From Vibrio marisflavi CECT 7928 (GTDB taxonomy: Bacteria; Pseudomonadota; Gammaproteobacteria; Enterobacterales; Vibrionaceae): a stretch of DNA of 64,000 nt. Below the pieces are notes generated by a model, which saw only the letters and a program-made list of their open reading frames with translations, did not search any database and was not told the origin of the DNA. The stretch is from the NCBI RefSeq assembly GCF_921294215.1, contig NZ_CAKLDM010000002.1, positions 372,001-436,000 on the forward strand, given 5' to 3'. Shown piece by piece: positions 1 through 8,472 of the stretch (positions are counted from its first letter, which is position 1; each line of letters opens with the position of its first letter). Made by a program: the position numbers and the translations under genes.

Positions 1-432
1 AGAAATTGAGTCTGAGTAGGGAATATAAGGTTTTATATCGACGATTGGTGTGCCGTCGACCAAATCTACGCTACCTAAATCAATATAAATGTGACCATCT
101 AAATGGGATATACCTTTTAACTCGACGGCAGACATGCCAATACCATTGGGGCGAAATGTTGCTCGTGAGGCAAACACACCGATTCGTTCATTGCCGCCAA
201 GTCGAGGAGGGCGAACCGTTGGCTTCCAGCCTGCTTCTAGGTTTTTATCAAACAAAAACAAAAGCCACAAATGACTAAATTGTTCAAGCCCACGAACTGA
301 CTCAGGGCAGTTTGCGTCTCCAATTAATTTGACTCGAGAGGTTGCACTGGTGACCAACCTTGGTTGTCTGGGGACCGAGAATTTTTCTTTGTAAGGGCTT
401 TCGATGATACCAACAGGAGACAAGGAATACAT
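1..432 (-). CDS. trmO: TrmO/TsaA family tRNA (adenine37-N6)-methyltransferase, partial
   Basis: The minus strand reads open from an ATG at 432 to the left edge, so the C-terminal part is missing. The product starts [18 protein letters not shown] and contains [30 protein letters not shown] and [20 protein letters not shown], which are hallmark segments of the YaeB/TsaA family. These enzymes use S-adenosylmethionine to methylate the N6 of t6A37 in threonine tRNA, producing m6t6A. About 144 residues are visible, against roughly 235 for the full E. coli protein. It is the last gene of a tight minus-strand cluster: its start lies three bases past the stop of the yaiI homologue, so co-transcription is likely. 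The family assignment is strong; the specific substrate follows from the family. Confidence 0.9.
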   Translation of the reverse strand, partial: MYSLSPVGIIESPYKEKFSVPRQPRLVTSATSRVKLIGDANCPESVRGLEQFSHLWLLFLFDKNLEAGWKPTVRPPRLGGNERIGVFASRATFRPNGIGMSAVELKGISHLDGHIYIDLGSVDLVDGTPIVDIKPYIPYSDSIS

Positions 433-435
433 TGT

Positions 436-882
436 TTAACGTTTCGCTAATATTCGGTCTAAATGATTGGCAAACTCTCGTCGTTCAGTTTGAGAAAGAG
501 CGCTTGGGCCACCTGTTTGAATACCACTAGAACGCATGGTGTCCATAAAGTCTCGTATATTTAATCGAGCCTTTATGGTTTCTTTAGTAAAGAGCTCTCC
601 GCGTGGACTTAAAGCGATTGCCCCTTTAGTAATCACCTCATCGGCAAGAGGGATGTCTGATGTAATAATCAAATCACCTGCTTCGGTGCGTTTAACTATT
701 TCATTGTCAGCGATGTCAAACCCACTAGGTACTTGAATTGATTTGATATTATTTCTTTTCGGTACAGGAACATTGTGGTTTGCAACAAATGTACATTCTA
801 CTCCTGTGCGTTCAGCTGCGCGTACAATCGTTTCTCGAATGACTTTCGGGCAAGCATCTGCATCCACCCATAGTTTCATCAT
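436..882 (-). CDS. yaiI: YaiI/YqxD family protein (UPF0178)
   Basis: This 148-residue protein begins with [17 protein letters not shown] and carries the conserved [30 protein letters not shown] and [12 protein letters not shown] segments of the YaiI/YqxD (UPF0178) family. The family has a PIN-like, nuclease-type fold with conserved aspartates (DADACP, SDIPLA), but to my knowledge its function is not established. The length matches the family norm of about 150 residues. It starts one base after the KfrA-like gene stops and ends just before trmO, so the three genes look like one operon. Either of the first two ATG codons could be the start. The family call is firm; the molecular role is open. 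Confidence 0.88.
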   Translation of the reverse strand: MMKLWVDADACPKVIRETIVRAAERTGVECTFVANHNVPVPKRNNIKSIQVPSGFDIADNEIVKRTEAGDLIITSDIPLADEVITKGAIALSPRGELFTKETIKARLNIRDFMDTMRSSGIQTGGPSALSQTERREFANHLDRILAKR

Positions 883-883
883 A

Positions 884-1183
884 TTATTTCTCGTCGTTTA
901 TAAGTTTTGCCAACTGAGCTTCTAGTTGGGTGACTCGTTGGCTAAGTGTTTTTACTTCTTGTTCAAGGCTGGCAATTTTGTCTAGAGAGCCATCAGGTGA
1001 CGCCACTTCGATTTTGGGTACTCTGCTACTACTTTGCCATGACTTGAGCGTAGCTATAATAGCAGGCATTGGCACTGTAGTTTTCAGCCGAGCCTTAACT
1101 AAGGCAACGGTTGGTTTCTTACCTTGAGCTACAAGCGACTCGATGACGGATTGAAGCTCGTCTGAGACATCTTTGGTTAACAT
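884..1183 (-). CDS. KfrA-like small DNA-binding protein with C-terminal coiled coil
   Basis: This 99-residue protein has an N-terminal helical part (about residues 1-50, [20 protein letters not shown] followed by a [16 protein letters not shown] segment) that resembles the winged-helix N-domain of KfrA-type plasmid proteins. The C-terminus (about 68-95, [20 protein letters not shown]) is a heptad-pattern coiled coil. That architecture suggests a dimeric DNA-binding protein; the KfrA relation is by pattern, not by search. A strong ribosome site (AAGGA) precedes the ATG. It is the first gene of the cluster with yaiI and trmO and diverges from the CsrB-like RNA across about 300 bases. It may regulate its own operon, but nothing in the sequence proves it. 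Confidence 0.7.
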   Translation of the reverse strand: MLTKDVSDELQSVIESLVAQGKKPTVALVKARLKTTVPMPAIIATLKSWQSSSRVPKIEVASPDGSLDKIASLEQEVKTLSQRVTQLEAQLAKLINDEK

Positions 1184-1249
1184 GACGCTTTCCTTAAGTA
1201 TTCAAGTGGAGTCACGCAATCGTAAAGATCACCTATCTATTGTTTGGAT

Positions 1250-1267
1250 TGTAAGAGATAACTGACG
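1250..1267 (+). promoter_or_regulatory. candidate VarA/UvrY (GacA-type) upstream activating site
   Basis: The 18-mer TGTAAGAGATAACTGACG resembles the GacA/UvrY/VarA box (TGTAAG-N6-CTTACA): the left half is perfect and the right half matches 4 of 6. It lies about 220 bases upstream of the likely start of the CsrB-like RNA, a distance typical of such sites for csrB/rsm genes. Binding is inferred only. Confidence 0.4.
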
Positions 1268-1479
1268 CAGTGTGTAGGAGTTATATTGGCTCATAGCGTT
1301 ATTATTCGTCATGTTTATCAATAAGTCGCTGATTACATAATAGTTAATTGAAAATATATTTAACTTTGTTGGAAAAAGTGTGACCGCGCAAGATTGTTTG
1401 ATATGTAAAAATCGGTACATTTAGGGCTATCAAAGGATTAGTGATAAATATTCAATAAATCGTTGTTGAATATTACGTG

Positions 1480-1635
1480 GACACCGCTAAGGATCGGCGA
1501 AGACACTCTTCAGGAAAGTGAGTGACAAGGACTCGATGGACACCGTTAGGAAGGCGATGAAGTTTAGCTAAAAGGATGTTAGCGAGGAAAGCTACAAGCT
1601 ACGGCCCCAGCAATTGCTGGGGCTTTCTTTTTTTT
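1480..1635 (+). ncRNA. csrB: CsrB/CsrC-like regulatory RNA
   Basis: No protein frame fits this stretch. It holds a chain of short stem-loops that present NAGGA/AGGA motifs: AAGGAT in the loop of a CCGCT/CGGCG hairpin near 1489, CAGGAA near 1511, AAGGAC near 1527, TAGGAA near 1547, AAGGAT between GCTAA and TTAGC near 1572, and GAGGAA near 1584. It ends in a strong rho-independent terminator. Repeated GGA loops are the signature of CsrB/CsrC RNAs, which sequester the translational regulator CsrA. In E. coli csrB sits beside syd and yqcC, and yqcC and syd homologues are also in this window. At roughly 150-190 nt it is shorter than enterobacterial CsrB. The 5' end is uncertain; a TATTAC -10-like element at 1471-1476 suggests a start near 1480. 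Confidence 0.62.
1604..1635 (+). terminator. rho-independent terminator of the CsrB-like RNA
   Basis: The arms GCCCCAGC and GCTGGGGC around AATT are followed by a T-rich run (TTTCTTTTTTTT). The polarity is plus strand. Confidence 0.9.
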
Positions 1636-1803
1636 GGTAAGGGAAAATACCGATAACATTTGCACGTCGCTTATTGAGTCTTTAATCAGGGCTTGATCCC
1701 AGTTTCAGTGAATTTGACCTGAAATGGACAAACTTCCAATGGGTTTTACCTTTATCTGTTGAAAGTAAATGAACTTTTCTATGGAATAAAATGTCGAACA
1801 TAC

Positions 1804-2062
1804 ACCCAAGTAACCTCAGGATACTTGTTTCAGCGAGATAGATAAGGCTTCAATACTAGGCAACGATTTGTAGACATAGTCATTCTACGTTGAAAATCGA
1901 TAACGACGTAGTGAAGCCTTATCTACTCGCCCTTTGGGAGTGATTCAGAGCCTTCACTTTACGTCAAACCGTCTTGAAAGGGGTCACCCTTCCTGCGGCT
2001 GTTTTCCTGAAATTGAAGGCACTGAATTCACTCTGAATAATGCATCTTGAGGTCACTTGGGT
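1804..2062. repeat. structured MITE-like Vibrio intergenic element
   Basis: The element is bounded by terminal inverted repeats: ACCCAAGTAACCTCAGGATAC at the left, and at the right the complement of ACCCAAGTGACCTCAAGATGC. Inside are two further long stems. GCGAG..GATAAGGCTTCA (1833-1852) pairs with TGAAGCCTTATC..CTCGC (1912-1930). GAGTGATTCAGAGCCTTCA (1938-1956) pairs with TGAAGGCACTGAATTCACTC (2014-2033). It contains no coding frame. From memory, ACCCAAGT-ACCTCA ends occur repeatedly in Vibrio intergenic regions, so this is probably a non-autonomous dispersed element. It ends 26 bases before the GNAT start codon and may affect its leader. Confidence 0.65.
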
Positions 2063-2088
2063 TTAGATACATATTGAAGGGAGACAAT

Positions 2089-2595
2089 ATGGCTATAGTG
2101 ACTAACAGGACATTGATCGTACCCTATAGTGAAGCATTTCAATCTGAATTTCTGCTGCTGAATTGCTGTGCAGTTAATCGTGCAGAAATGAACGGCCCGC
2201 ATACGCTTAAGTCTGCAAAGGCACTCTTTGCTGACGTCCTAACAAACCATAACTTGTATAGCATGGCCGTGCTGGATAACTCTACCCGTGACTATATGGG
2301 GCATATCTCTGTAAGCAATGTGGACTCAGATCCGGAACTTACCTTTATTTTTGATAGTGCGTATTGGGGCAAAGGGATTGCAACCGAATCGTTACTAGCG
2401 TTTTTTCCAAGGCTGTGTGAAGAATTGAATTTATCTCATGTTAAGGCCACTGCAAATATCGACCATCCAGCGTCTATTTCAATTTTAAATAAACTGGGTT
2501 TTCGTCGGATAGGGCAAAAGCGAGATAAGCATGGACCGTATTATGAGTACACTTTTAAACGCGATGTGGTGGTAGCTGAAACTTTAACGGCCTAA
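2089..2595 (+). CDS. GNAT family N-acetyltransferase (RimJ/RimL type)
   Basis: The start is taken at the ATG at 2089, because AAGGGAGA lies a proper distance upstream. An earlier in-frame start at 2047 would lie inside the repeat element. The 168-residue product has the GNAT core: a beta segment ending YMGHISVSNV, then DSAYWGKGIATESL (the pyrophosphate-binding loop for acetyl-CoA, about residues 92-105), and the late motif NIDHPASISILNKLGFRRIG typical of RimJ/RimL-like enzymes. It presumably transfers an acetyl group from acetyl-CoA to a protein N-terminus or small amine; the substrate cannot be read from sequence. Its last 41 bases overlap the end of the convergent DUF3301 gene. Confidence 0.8.
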   Translation: MAIVTNRTLIVPYSEAFQSEFLLLNCCAVNRAEMNGPHTLKSAKALFADVLTNHNLYSMAVLDNSTRDYMGHISVSNVDSDPELTFIFDSAYWGKGIATESLLAFFPRLCEELNLSHVKATANIDHPASISILNKLGFRRIGQKRDKHGPYYEYTFKRDVVVAETLTA

Positions 2596-2854
2596 AACCT
2601 TTCATGATAAGGGTGCCTTGATAACAATCGTCACCTAGTGAAGAGAACTCAAATTGATAGCTGGTATTCCAATACCAGCGACCATTTTCATCTTTTAGCC
2701 GGTGGCGCCCAAGAGCGACACTAACAAGCTGTAGTTCCAATTGCTTACATTTGTGGGCAATTGCTGCTTTAGCAACCTCGGCCTGACGTCGTTGTTGCCA
2801 AAATAGAAAGCAAATGAGACATAAGGCAAAGATGCTGACTAAGTTGCTAAGCAT
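2555..2854 (-). CDS. DUF3301 membrane-anchored protein
   Basis: This 99-residue protein starts MLSNLVSIFALCLICFLFWQ, a single N-terminal membrane helix (about residues 3-20) followed by RRQAEVAK and a soluble part rich in aromatic and basic residues (KDENGRWYWNTSYQFEFSS, GTLIMKGFRPL). This matches the DUF3301 family of short gammaproteobacterial membrane proteins, whose role I do not know. It follows the DUF3549 gene after 15 bases on the same strand, so the two are probably translated from one mRNA. The coding end overlaps the convergent acetyltransferase by 41 bases. Confidence 0.78.
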   Translation of the reverse strand: MLSNLVSIFALCLICFLFWQQRRQAEVAKAAIAHKCKQLELQLVSVALGRHRLKDENGRWYWNTSYQFEFSSLGDDCYQGTLIMKGFRPLKFQLPPHRV

Positions 2855-2869
2855 AGTCGCGTATCACCC

Positions 2870-3910
2870 TTAGTGCTTGCGCGCTGCTTGCTGTAAGTTC
2901 TCCAATGCTCTCGCCAGTTCTTCTGTAGGTGATGAATGCAGTAGCGGCAATAGGATCACTCTTAGCTCTGGTAACATCACAAGGTCAGCAAACAACTGGT
3001 TGAACAGTGCTTGGTTGTTTGTTTCGGCCAAGCGGATAAGAAATTGCTCTGCTAATTTTGTGTCTGCAAGTAGGTGCCAGCAGCGGCCTGCAATACCAAT
3101 TAAGATTTCCTGATGGCTCAGTAGGGGACTATTTAGAATCGCTTGCAAAACTGGCAACGAAAAAGCGTGATTAGCACTGGTTAACGCACGCGTTAAAGCT
3201 GATAGCAAAAACAAATCTGGTTCTGAAGAGTTAATTTGTTTCATTGCCATATCAGACAGTGGCTCAGCTAGCCTGTCTGGTAGATCGCAATGTTCAAGCG
3301 TACCTAACAAAGCATAAAGTGGTTCGTTTGGTAGTTGCTTTAAAGCACGGATGAGGTGAACGCTATTTTGCTGTTCATTCATCCTAGCACAAACATCGGT
3401 GATTCCTTGCAATCCGACAGTTTGCCATTTTTCCCATCCCAACTTTCCAGCGAAGTAATCTTGAGCATGTGAGTAGTATTGGCTGGTTTCTAGCTCAAGG
3501 TTTGCTCGAATCTTACTGTGGAACACAGCCATTTTGTCTTCAGCGGGTTTAAAGGTATATGGGTTGTTAGAGAGCTTCTCTTGCTGCTCTTCAGACATTT
3601 CCTGACTTAAGTGTGTCCCCATAGCTTCAACGACATACTTAATAAAGTTGCCAATATCTGCCTGCTTTAATAACCCTCTCTCATCCAACTCAAATTTCAA
3701 AAACCATATCCAAGGCTGACGGCTTTCGTTCCAATAAGCAATCGCAAGATGTGCTTTGCGTTGTACCGGATAAGGATAAGCTTGTTGCCCTTGCTCAATA
3801 TGATTGAAAGCTGAGCTGTCTATAGGTTGTATGCGACGTCCAAGATCAAAGATTAGATACTGGCAACCACTATTTTTAAGAAGATCACTGAGGGTGTGAA
3901 TGTTGTTCAT
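2870..3910 (-). CDS. DUF3549 family conserved protein
   Basis: This 346-residue cytoplasmic protein begins MNNIHTLSDLLKNSGCQYLI and continues with FDLGRRIQPIDSSAFNHIE and PYPVQRKAHLAIAYWNE, which I recognise as the DUF3549 family of Vibrio and Shewanella relatives. The C-terminal half is almost entirely helical, with repeated leucine-rich segments (about residues 190-340) suggesting a HEAT-like solenoid. No catalytic motif is visible. It shares the minus strand with the DUF3301 gene, which starts 15 bases after it, and diverges from yqcC. The function is unknown; a scaffolding role would be inference from the solenoid appearance alone. Confidence 0.8.
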   Translation of the reverse strand: MNNIHTLSDLLKNSGCQYLIFDLGRRIQPIDSSAFNHIEQGQQAYPYPVQRKAHLAIAYWNESRQPWIWFLKFELDERGLLKQADIGNFIKYVVEAMGTHLSQEMSEEQQEKLSNNPYTFKPAEDKMAVFHSKIRANLELETSQYYSHAQDYFAGKLGWEKWQTVGLQGITDVCARMNEQQNSVHLIRALKQLPNEPLYALLGTLEHCDLPDRLAEPLSDMAMKQINSSEPDLFLLSALTRALTSANHAFSLPVLQAILNSPLLSHQEILIGIAGRCWHLLADTKLAEQFLIRLAETNNQALFNQLFADLVMLPELRVILLPLLHSSPTEELARALENLQQAARKH

Positions 3911-3986
3911 CAGAAAATGTTGCTTAAGATTCTTTGGGCCTTAGATGGTATCATTTGCCTCAACTTCTAGGAAACAAATTATTTGC

Positions 3987-4307
3987 ATGACACACACCGA
4001 ATCAATGAAGCAGCTGCTAGAAAGGCTTGAAAGCGAGCTTAATGAAAATCAGCTATGGCAAACTGAAGCGCCTCTTTCACACAAGCTAGAAAGTCAACAG
4101 CCCTTCGCTGTTGATACTTTGGAACCACACGAATGGTTGCAATGGATCTTTATCGCTAAAATTCGCCAGCTAATAAGCAACAAACAGCCTCTGCCAAAAG
4201 GGTATGCGATTGCTGGCTACTTTGAGCAAACATGGAACGAGCAAGCGCATCTGAAACCATTGCTTGAGTTGCTGAACGAGATCGATGAGGTTAACCAGTC
4301 ATGTTAG
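3987..4307 (+). CDS. yqcC: YqcC family protein (DUF446)
   Basis: The start is set at the ATG at 3987 (MTHTESMKQLLERLESELNE), giving 106 residues, close to the roughly 109 of E. coli YqcC; a longer frame from 3945 would add 14 untypical residues. The middle segment QPFAVDTLEPHEWLQWIFIA and PKGYAIAGYFEQTW are diagnostic of DUF446. The protein is small, helical and of unknown function. Its last codons overlap the truC start (shared ATGTTAG), so translation of the pair is coupled. The yqcC-truC order is conserved in enterobacteria, where yqcC neighbours csrB and syd. Confidence 0.88.
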   Translation: MTHTESMKQLLERLESELNENQLWQTEAPLSHKLESQQPFAVDTLEPHEWLQWIFIAKIRQLISNKQPLPKGYAIAGYFEQTWNEQAHLKPLLELLNEIDEVNQSC

Positions 4308-5023
4308 AAATTATCTATCAAGATGACTACTTAGTAGCGGTCAATAAGCCTGCGGGCATGCTTGTACACAGAAGCTGGCTAGATAAACATGAAACGGTCT
4401 TCGTGATGCAGACTTTGCGTGATCAGATAGGTCAGCATGTCTTTCCTCTACATAGGTTAGATAGGCCAACATCGGGTGTGTTAGTGTTTGCTCTTTCATC
4501 CGAAGTAGCTTCGCAAGTGATGCCTATGTTTGCAGAACACAACATGGAGAAGACTTACCATGCGATAGTTCGAGGTTGGATAGAGCAAGAGGAAGTCTTG
4601 GACTATGCGCTCAAAGTTGAGCTCGACAAAATCGCCGATAAATTTGCTAGTGAAGAAAAAGAAGCGCAAGAAGCGATCACGGCGTATAAACCTTTAGCAA
4701 AAGTCGAGCTGCCATATTCAACTGGTAAGTTTCCAACCAGTCGATACTGTTTGATGGAGCTTAAACCTAAAACAGGTCGTAAACATCAGCTTCGCCGACA
4801 TATGCACCACTTGAGCCATCCGATTATTGGCGATACGACACATGGTGATGGTAAACACAATCGTTTATTCCGAGATAAGTATGCTGCCAATCGATTGATG
4901 TTGCATGCATCTCGACTTGAATTTACTCACCCAATAACAAATGAGAATTTAGTTCTAAAAGCAAGTTTGGATCAGACTTGGCTGCATTTACTGGAAGAAT
5001 TTGGCTGGGATATTGTTGAATAG
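4301..5023 (+). CDS. truC: tRNA pseudouridine(65) synthase TruC
   Basis: This 240-residue RluA-family pseudouridine synthase isomerises uridine 65 in certain tRNAs. The catalytic motif is HRLDRPTSGVLVFAL (aspartate about residue 54), preceded by VNKPAGMLVHRSW. The C-terminal KPKTGRKHQLRRHMHHLSHP and GDTTHGDGKHNR segments are typical of TruC rather than RluA, RluC or RluD. There is no S4 RNA-binding domain, as expected for TruC. The start overlaps yqcC by seven bases. A bidirectional terminator separates it from the convergent dxs. Confidence 0.93.
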   Translation: MLEIIYQDDYLVAVNKPAGMLVHRSWLDKHETVFVMQTLRDQIGQHVFPLHRLDRPTSGVLVFALSSEVASQVMPMFAEHNMEKTYHAIVRGWIEQEEVLDYALKVELDKIADKFASEEKEAQEAITAYKPLAKVELPYSTGKFPTSRYCLMELKPKTGRKHQLRRHMHHLSHPIIGDTTHGDGKHNRLFRDKYAANRLMLHASRLEFTHPITNENLVLKASLDQTWLHLLEEFGWDIVE

Positions 5024-5059
5024 AAAAACGCCCTTAGAAGCAATTCTATGGGCGTTTTG
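5024..5059. terminator. bidirectional terminator between truC and dxs
   Basis: AACGCCCTTAGAA pairs with TTCTATGGGCGTT around GCAA, with an A-run before and a T-run after. It can therefore end both truC and the convergent xseB-ispA-dxs transcript. Confidence 0.85.
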
Positions 5060-5074
5060 TCTTGAACGAGTTGG

Positions 5075-6955
5075 TTATTTCGCTAAGTATTCTTTGATAG
5101 CTAGCTCAATGCCTTTGGCGTCTAAACCAAGCTCTTCATGAAGCTCGTCTTGCGTTCCTTGGTGGATAAATTTATCCGGTAGGCCAAGGTTAAGTACAGG
5201 CTTCAGTAATTTCTCAGTCATCATGAACTCAAGTACGCCAGCTCCAGCGCCACCAGCAATCGCATTTTCTTCAACCGTAACAAGTACGTCATGCGTAGCA
5301 GCTAGCTCTTTGATGAGCTGTTCATCAAGAGGCTTCACGAATCGCATATCCGCTACTGTAGCATCAATAGATTCAGCTGCCTCAAGTGCATTTGCTAAGA
5401 AAGTCCCAAAGCTTAAAATCGCGACCTTTTGACCTTCTTTCGTATTGCTTTGTCTAACAATACGACCTTTGCCGATTTCAAGTTCAGTGAACTCTTTTTT
5501 AATTTCAGCACCAATACCGCTTCCTCTAGGGTAGCGCACAGCACTTGGGCCGTTGTGCTGGTGGCCGGTATAAAGCATTTGACGGCATTCATTTTCGTCA
5601 CTTGGTGCCATGATGACCATGTTCGGAATGCAGCGCATAAAGCTAAGATCGAATGCACCTTGGTGAGTCTGGCCATCAGCGCCGACAAGACCAGCACGGT
5701 CGATAGCAAACAGGACTGGTAAGTCCATGATAGCCACATCGTGGATGAGTTGATCGTATCCACGTTGCAGGAAGGTTGAGTAAATCGCAACGATCGGTTT
5801 GTCACCAGCGATTGCCATGCCTGTTGCTAGGGTCACTGCATGTTGCTCTGCAATTGCAACATCGAAATATTGCGCCGGGAACTCCTTGGAGAATTTGACC
5901 ATGCCAGAGCCTTCACGCATGGCTGGAGTAATCGCCATTAGTTTCGGATCTTGCGCTGCCATATCACACAAAAAGTCGCCAAATACATTAGAAAACGTTG
6001 GGCTTGATGCTTTGCTCTTAGGCAGTTTTGAGTTGCTTGGATCGAATTTTGGTACCGCGTGATAACCAATAGGATCTTTCTCTGCAGGCGCGTGTCCTTT
6101 GCCTTTTTTGGTCATTATGTGCAAGAACTGAGGGCCTTTCAGCTCGCGCATATTCTTTAATGTTTTGGTCAGCTCGATGACATCGTGTCCATCAATTGGG
6201 CCGATATAATTGAAACCCAGTTCTTCAAACAAAGTACCCGGTACAACCATCCCTTTTAGATGCTCTTCAGTGCGACGAACCAACTCTTTGACTGATGGCA
6301 TGTTTGACAGAACTTTCTTACCGCCTTCTCGAATCGACGTATAGAAACTTCCAGATAGGGCTTGAGCGAGGTGATTGTTTAGTGCACCCACGTTTTCGGA
6401 AATCGACATTTCATTGTCGTTGAGAATAACCAACATATCTGGGTGAACATCACCCGCGTGGTTCATTGCCTCAAAAGCCATACCCGCAGTAATAGCACCA
6501 TCACCAATGACACTAACTACTTTACGATTCTTATCTTCTTTGATGGCACTGATTGCCATACCAAGTGCAGCACTTATCGAAGTAGAAGAGTGGCCGACAG
6601 ATAACGTGTCATATTCACTCTCCTCACGCCAAGGAAACGGGTGCAAACCATCTTTTTTTCGAATGGTAGGCATTTGGTCGCGTCTACCTGTCAAAATCTT
6701 ATGCGGATAAGCTTGATGGCCTACATCCCAAATGAGCTGGTCAAAAGGCGTATTGTATACGTAATGCAGGGCTACGGTGAGCTCAACGGTCCCTAATCCA
6801 GAAGCTAGGTGACCACTTGATTGGCTAACCGAGTTTAATAAATATGTCCGCAATTCTTCACATAACTTTGGTAGCGTTTCCTTTGGCAGGCTACGTAACT
6901 CTTCAGGTATGCTTGCGAGAGCAAGTGTAGGATACTTTGAAATATCGAGTGTCAT
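5075..6955 (-). CDS. dxs: 1-deoxy-D-xylulose-5-phosphate synthase
   Basis: The enzyme condenses pyruvate and glyceraldehyde 3-phosphate with thiamine diphosphate, the first step of the MEP isoprenoid pathway. The start is placed at [14 protein letters not shown] (626 residues, the usual Vibrio length). An upstream in-frame ATG at 7009 would add 18 residues and run into ispA, so it is disfavoured. Visible motifs are the histidine of [15 protein letters not shown], the [15 protein letters not shown] to LNDNEMSIS thiamine-diphosphate and magnesium site, and the catalytic glutamate of [16 protein letters not shown] transketolase C-terminal domain follows. It is the last gene of the xseB-ispA-dxs operon, a widely conserved gammaproteobacterial order linking pathway entry with prenyl chain elongation. 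Confidence 0.96.
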   Translation of the reverse strand: MTLDISKYPTLALASIPEELRSLPKETLPKLCEELRTYLLNSVSQSSGHLASGLGTVELTVALHYVYNTPFDQLIWDVGHQAYPHKILTGRRDQMPTIRKKDGLHPFPWREESEYDTLSVGHSSTSISAALGMAISAIKEDKNRKVVSVIGDGAITAGMAFEAMNHAGDVHPDMLVILNDNEMSISENVGALNNHLAQALSGSFYTSIREGGKKVLSNMPSVKELVRRTEEHLKGMVVPGTLFEELGFNYIGPIDGHDVIELTKTLKNMRELKGPQFLHIMTKKGKGHAPAEKDPIGYHAVPKFDPSNSKLPKSKASSPTFSNVFGDFLCDMAAQDPKLMAITPAMREGSGMVKFSKEFPAQYFDVAIAEQHAVTLATGMAIAGDKPIVAIYSTFLQRGYDQLIHDVAIMDLPVLFAIDRAGLVGADGQTHQGAFDLSFMRCIPNMVIMAPSDENECRQMLYTGHQHNGPSAVRYPRGSGIGAEIKKEFTELEIGKGRIVRQSNTKEGQKVAILSFGTFLANALEAAESIDATVADMRFVKPLDEQLIKELAATHDVLVTVEENAIAGGAGAGVLEFMMTEKLLKPVLNLGLPDKFIHQGTQDELHEELGLDAKGIELAIKEYLAK

Positions 6956-6977
6956 ATTCTGTTGCGCGTTTATATAG

Positions 6978-7862
6978 TTAGTGCTTGCGCTCGATGACAT
7001 ATCGGGCAAACTGTTCCAGCAATTCAGTATTGTATGGGATTGCTTGTAAAGCTTGAAGGGCCTCTTCTAATAAAGACTGAGCCTTTTCAATAGCGCCTTC
7101 TAACCCCAATAGTGCTGGGTAGGTGCTTTTACACAATTCTTCATCCGAACCTTGAGGTTTCCCTAAGGTTTCGGTGTCGCTAATAATATCAAGAATATCA
7201 TCTTGTACTTGAAACGCTAGCCCAATAGCTTCGGCGTATTGCTCAAGCTGAGGCAGCACCTCAACACCTTTCTCCCCAGAAGCATAGGCGCCAAGCTGAA
7301 TCGCGCATTTTATCAAAGCGCCAGTCTTGTTTCGATGTATGCTCTCTAACTCTTGCAAAGTGACATCTTTATTCTCAAAAGCCAAGTCTAAAGCTTGTCC
7401 AATGCACATACCATGCGCGCCTGAGGCGCGTGATAAACTTTGAATCAATTTGATTCTTTGAGATTCAGCATTGCTGTCTAGCGCACCTTCGGAAAGGATA
7501 GTAAAAGCAAGGGTTTGTAGTGCATCACCGGTGAGTACCGCAGTGGCTTCATCAAATTTCTTATGGCAGGTAGGATGTCCACGGCGTAAATCATCGTCAT
7601 CCATAGCTGGCAAATCATCGTGAATCAGTGAATAAGCGTGAATACACTCGATTGCGGAAGCTGGTGTATCAAGGTGCTCAACAGCAGTCCCTAACATTTG
7701 GCCAGTCGCATAAACTAAAAAAGGTCGAACTCTTTTTCCACCAAGCAACAAACCATAGCGCATTGCTTCAATGAGCGTCTGCTGCTGAAAGGGTAGTTGG
7801 TTGAGCCAATGGTTGAGCTGATCATTGTTTCTTTTTTGGAAAGAGGTGAGAGCCTCGTACAT
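6978..7862 (-). CDS. ispA: (2E,6E)-farnesyl diphosphate synthase
   Basis: This 294-residue trans-prenyltransferase builds farnesyl diphosphate from dimethylallyl and isopentenyl diphosphate. The first aspartate-rich motif is [20 protein letters not shown] (about residues 87-106) and the second is [20 protein letters not shown] (about 217-236). [16 protein letters not shown] is the usual isopentenyl-diphosphate contact region. The insertion between the aspartates of the first motif is the type II FPP synthase signature. It lies 17 bases after xseB and about 20 bases before the preferred dxs start, so the three are one transcription unit. Confidence 0.95.
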   Translation of the reverse strand: MYEALTSFQKRNNDQLNHWLNQLPFQQQTLIEAMRYGLLLGGKRVRPFLVYATGQMLGTAVEHLDTPASAIECIHAYSLIHDDLPAMDDDDLRRGHPTCHKKFDEATAVLTGDALQTLAFTILSEGALDSNAESQRIKLIQSLSRASGAHGMCIGQALDLAFENKDVTLQELESIHRNKTGALIKCAIQLGAYASGEKGVEVLPQLEQYAEAIGLAFQVQDDILDIISDTETLGKPQGSDEELCKSTYPALLGLEGAIEKAQSLLEEALQALQAIPYNTELLEQFARYVIERKH

Positions 7863-7879
7863 AGTGATGCTTCTTAATC

Positions 7880-8122
7880 TTAATTGGAGTCAGGGGTAAA
7901 CTCACTTAATGGAGCATTGTCATCATTTTCTAGCAAAATACTTACGCGTTGCTCAGCTTCAGTAAGCTTCTTCTGGCTAGCGCGAGCAAGAGCGATTCCG
8001 CGTTCGAATTTTTTTAGGGCATCATCTAAGCCGATGTCTCCGCCTTCTAGCTGATTAACTAAGCCGTCAAGCTCTTCAATAGCCTCTTCGAACGACATAT
8101 TTTCAGGTTTCTTACTTGCCAT
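7880..8122 (-). CDS. xseB: exodeoxyribonuclease VII small subunit
   Basis: This 80-residue protein carries NMSFEEAIEELDGLVNQLEG and LDDALKKFERGIALAR, the characteristic XseB helical hairpin. Several copies bind the large subunit XseA (not in this window) to form the exonuclease that degrades single-stranded DNA from both ends. The length equals that of E. coli XseB. It heads the ispA-dxs operon, and its promoter must lie in the shared divergent region with pomA. Confidence 0.93.
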   Translation of the reverse strand: MASKKPENMSFEEAIEELDGLVNQLEGGDIGLDDALKKFERGIALARASQKKLTEAEQRVSILLENDDNAPLSEFTPDSN

Positions 8123-8472
8123 AATATTTTCTTGTTGCTGAAGAATTGTGGGGAAACTTACCTTAGCAGGTTCGGATGGTCAAACTTAACCAAGATATTT
8201 CTATCGAAAATAGCGTTTATCAAGAATAACTTTGCTAGAACAAATGCAGTTTGACTGCTGTTAGTTTACGCTCATAAACGCAAAAACGGCATTTTATCGA
8301 GACGCCATCCACAATAGTGTGAAGGGAGTATCAAATAAAATAGTTAAAGATCTTATTATCTTGCCGATAATTAAACTATCTCTAGTAGACCTGTTGTCAT
8401 TTTGTTCTGGTATTGGGTAGTGATTAAATAATGAGAACAGGGACTGATAAGCCCTAGCAAGAGGAGTGCTTT
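8123..8472. other. divergent intergenic region xseB / pomA
   Basis: These 350 bases have no credible reading frame. They must hold the promoters of xseB-ispA-dxs (minus) and pomAB (plus). The plus-strand GAGGAG just before 8473 is the pomA ribosome site. A TTGTCA hexamer near 8394 could be a -35 element, but I see no convincing partner. No strong hairpin was noticed. Confidence 0.5.

Noticed and set aside
6..278. 90-residue plus-strand frame
   Set aside because: It is a shadow of the trmO gene on the minus strand, whose protein motifs are clear.
1229..1420. 63-residue minus-strand frame between the KfrA-like gene and the RNA
   Set aside because: It has no protein-like composition or ribosome site, and it lies in the likely promoter region of the CsrB-like RNA.
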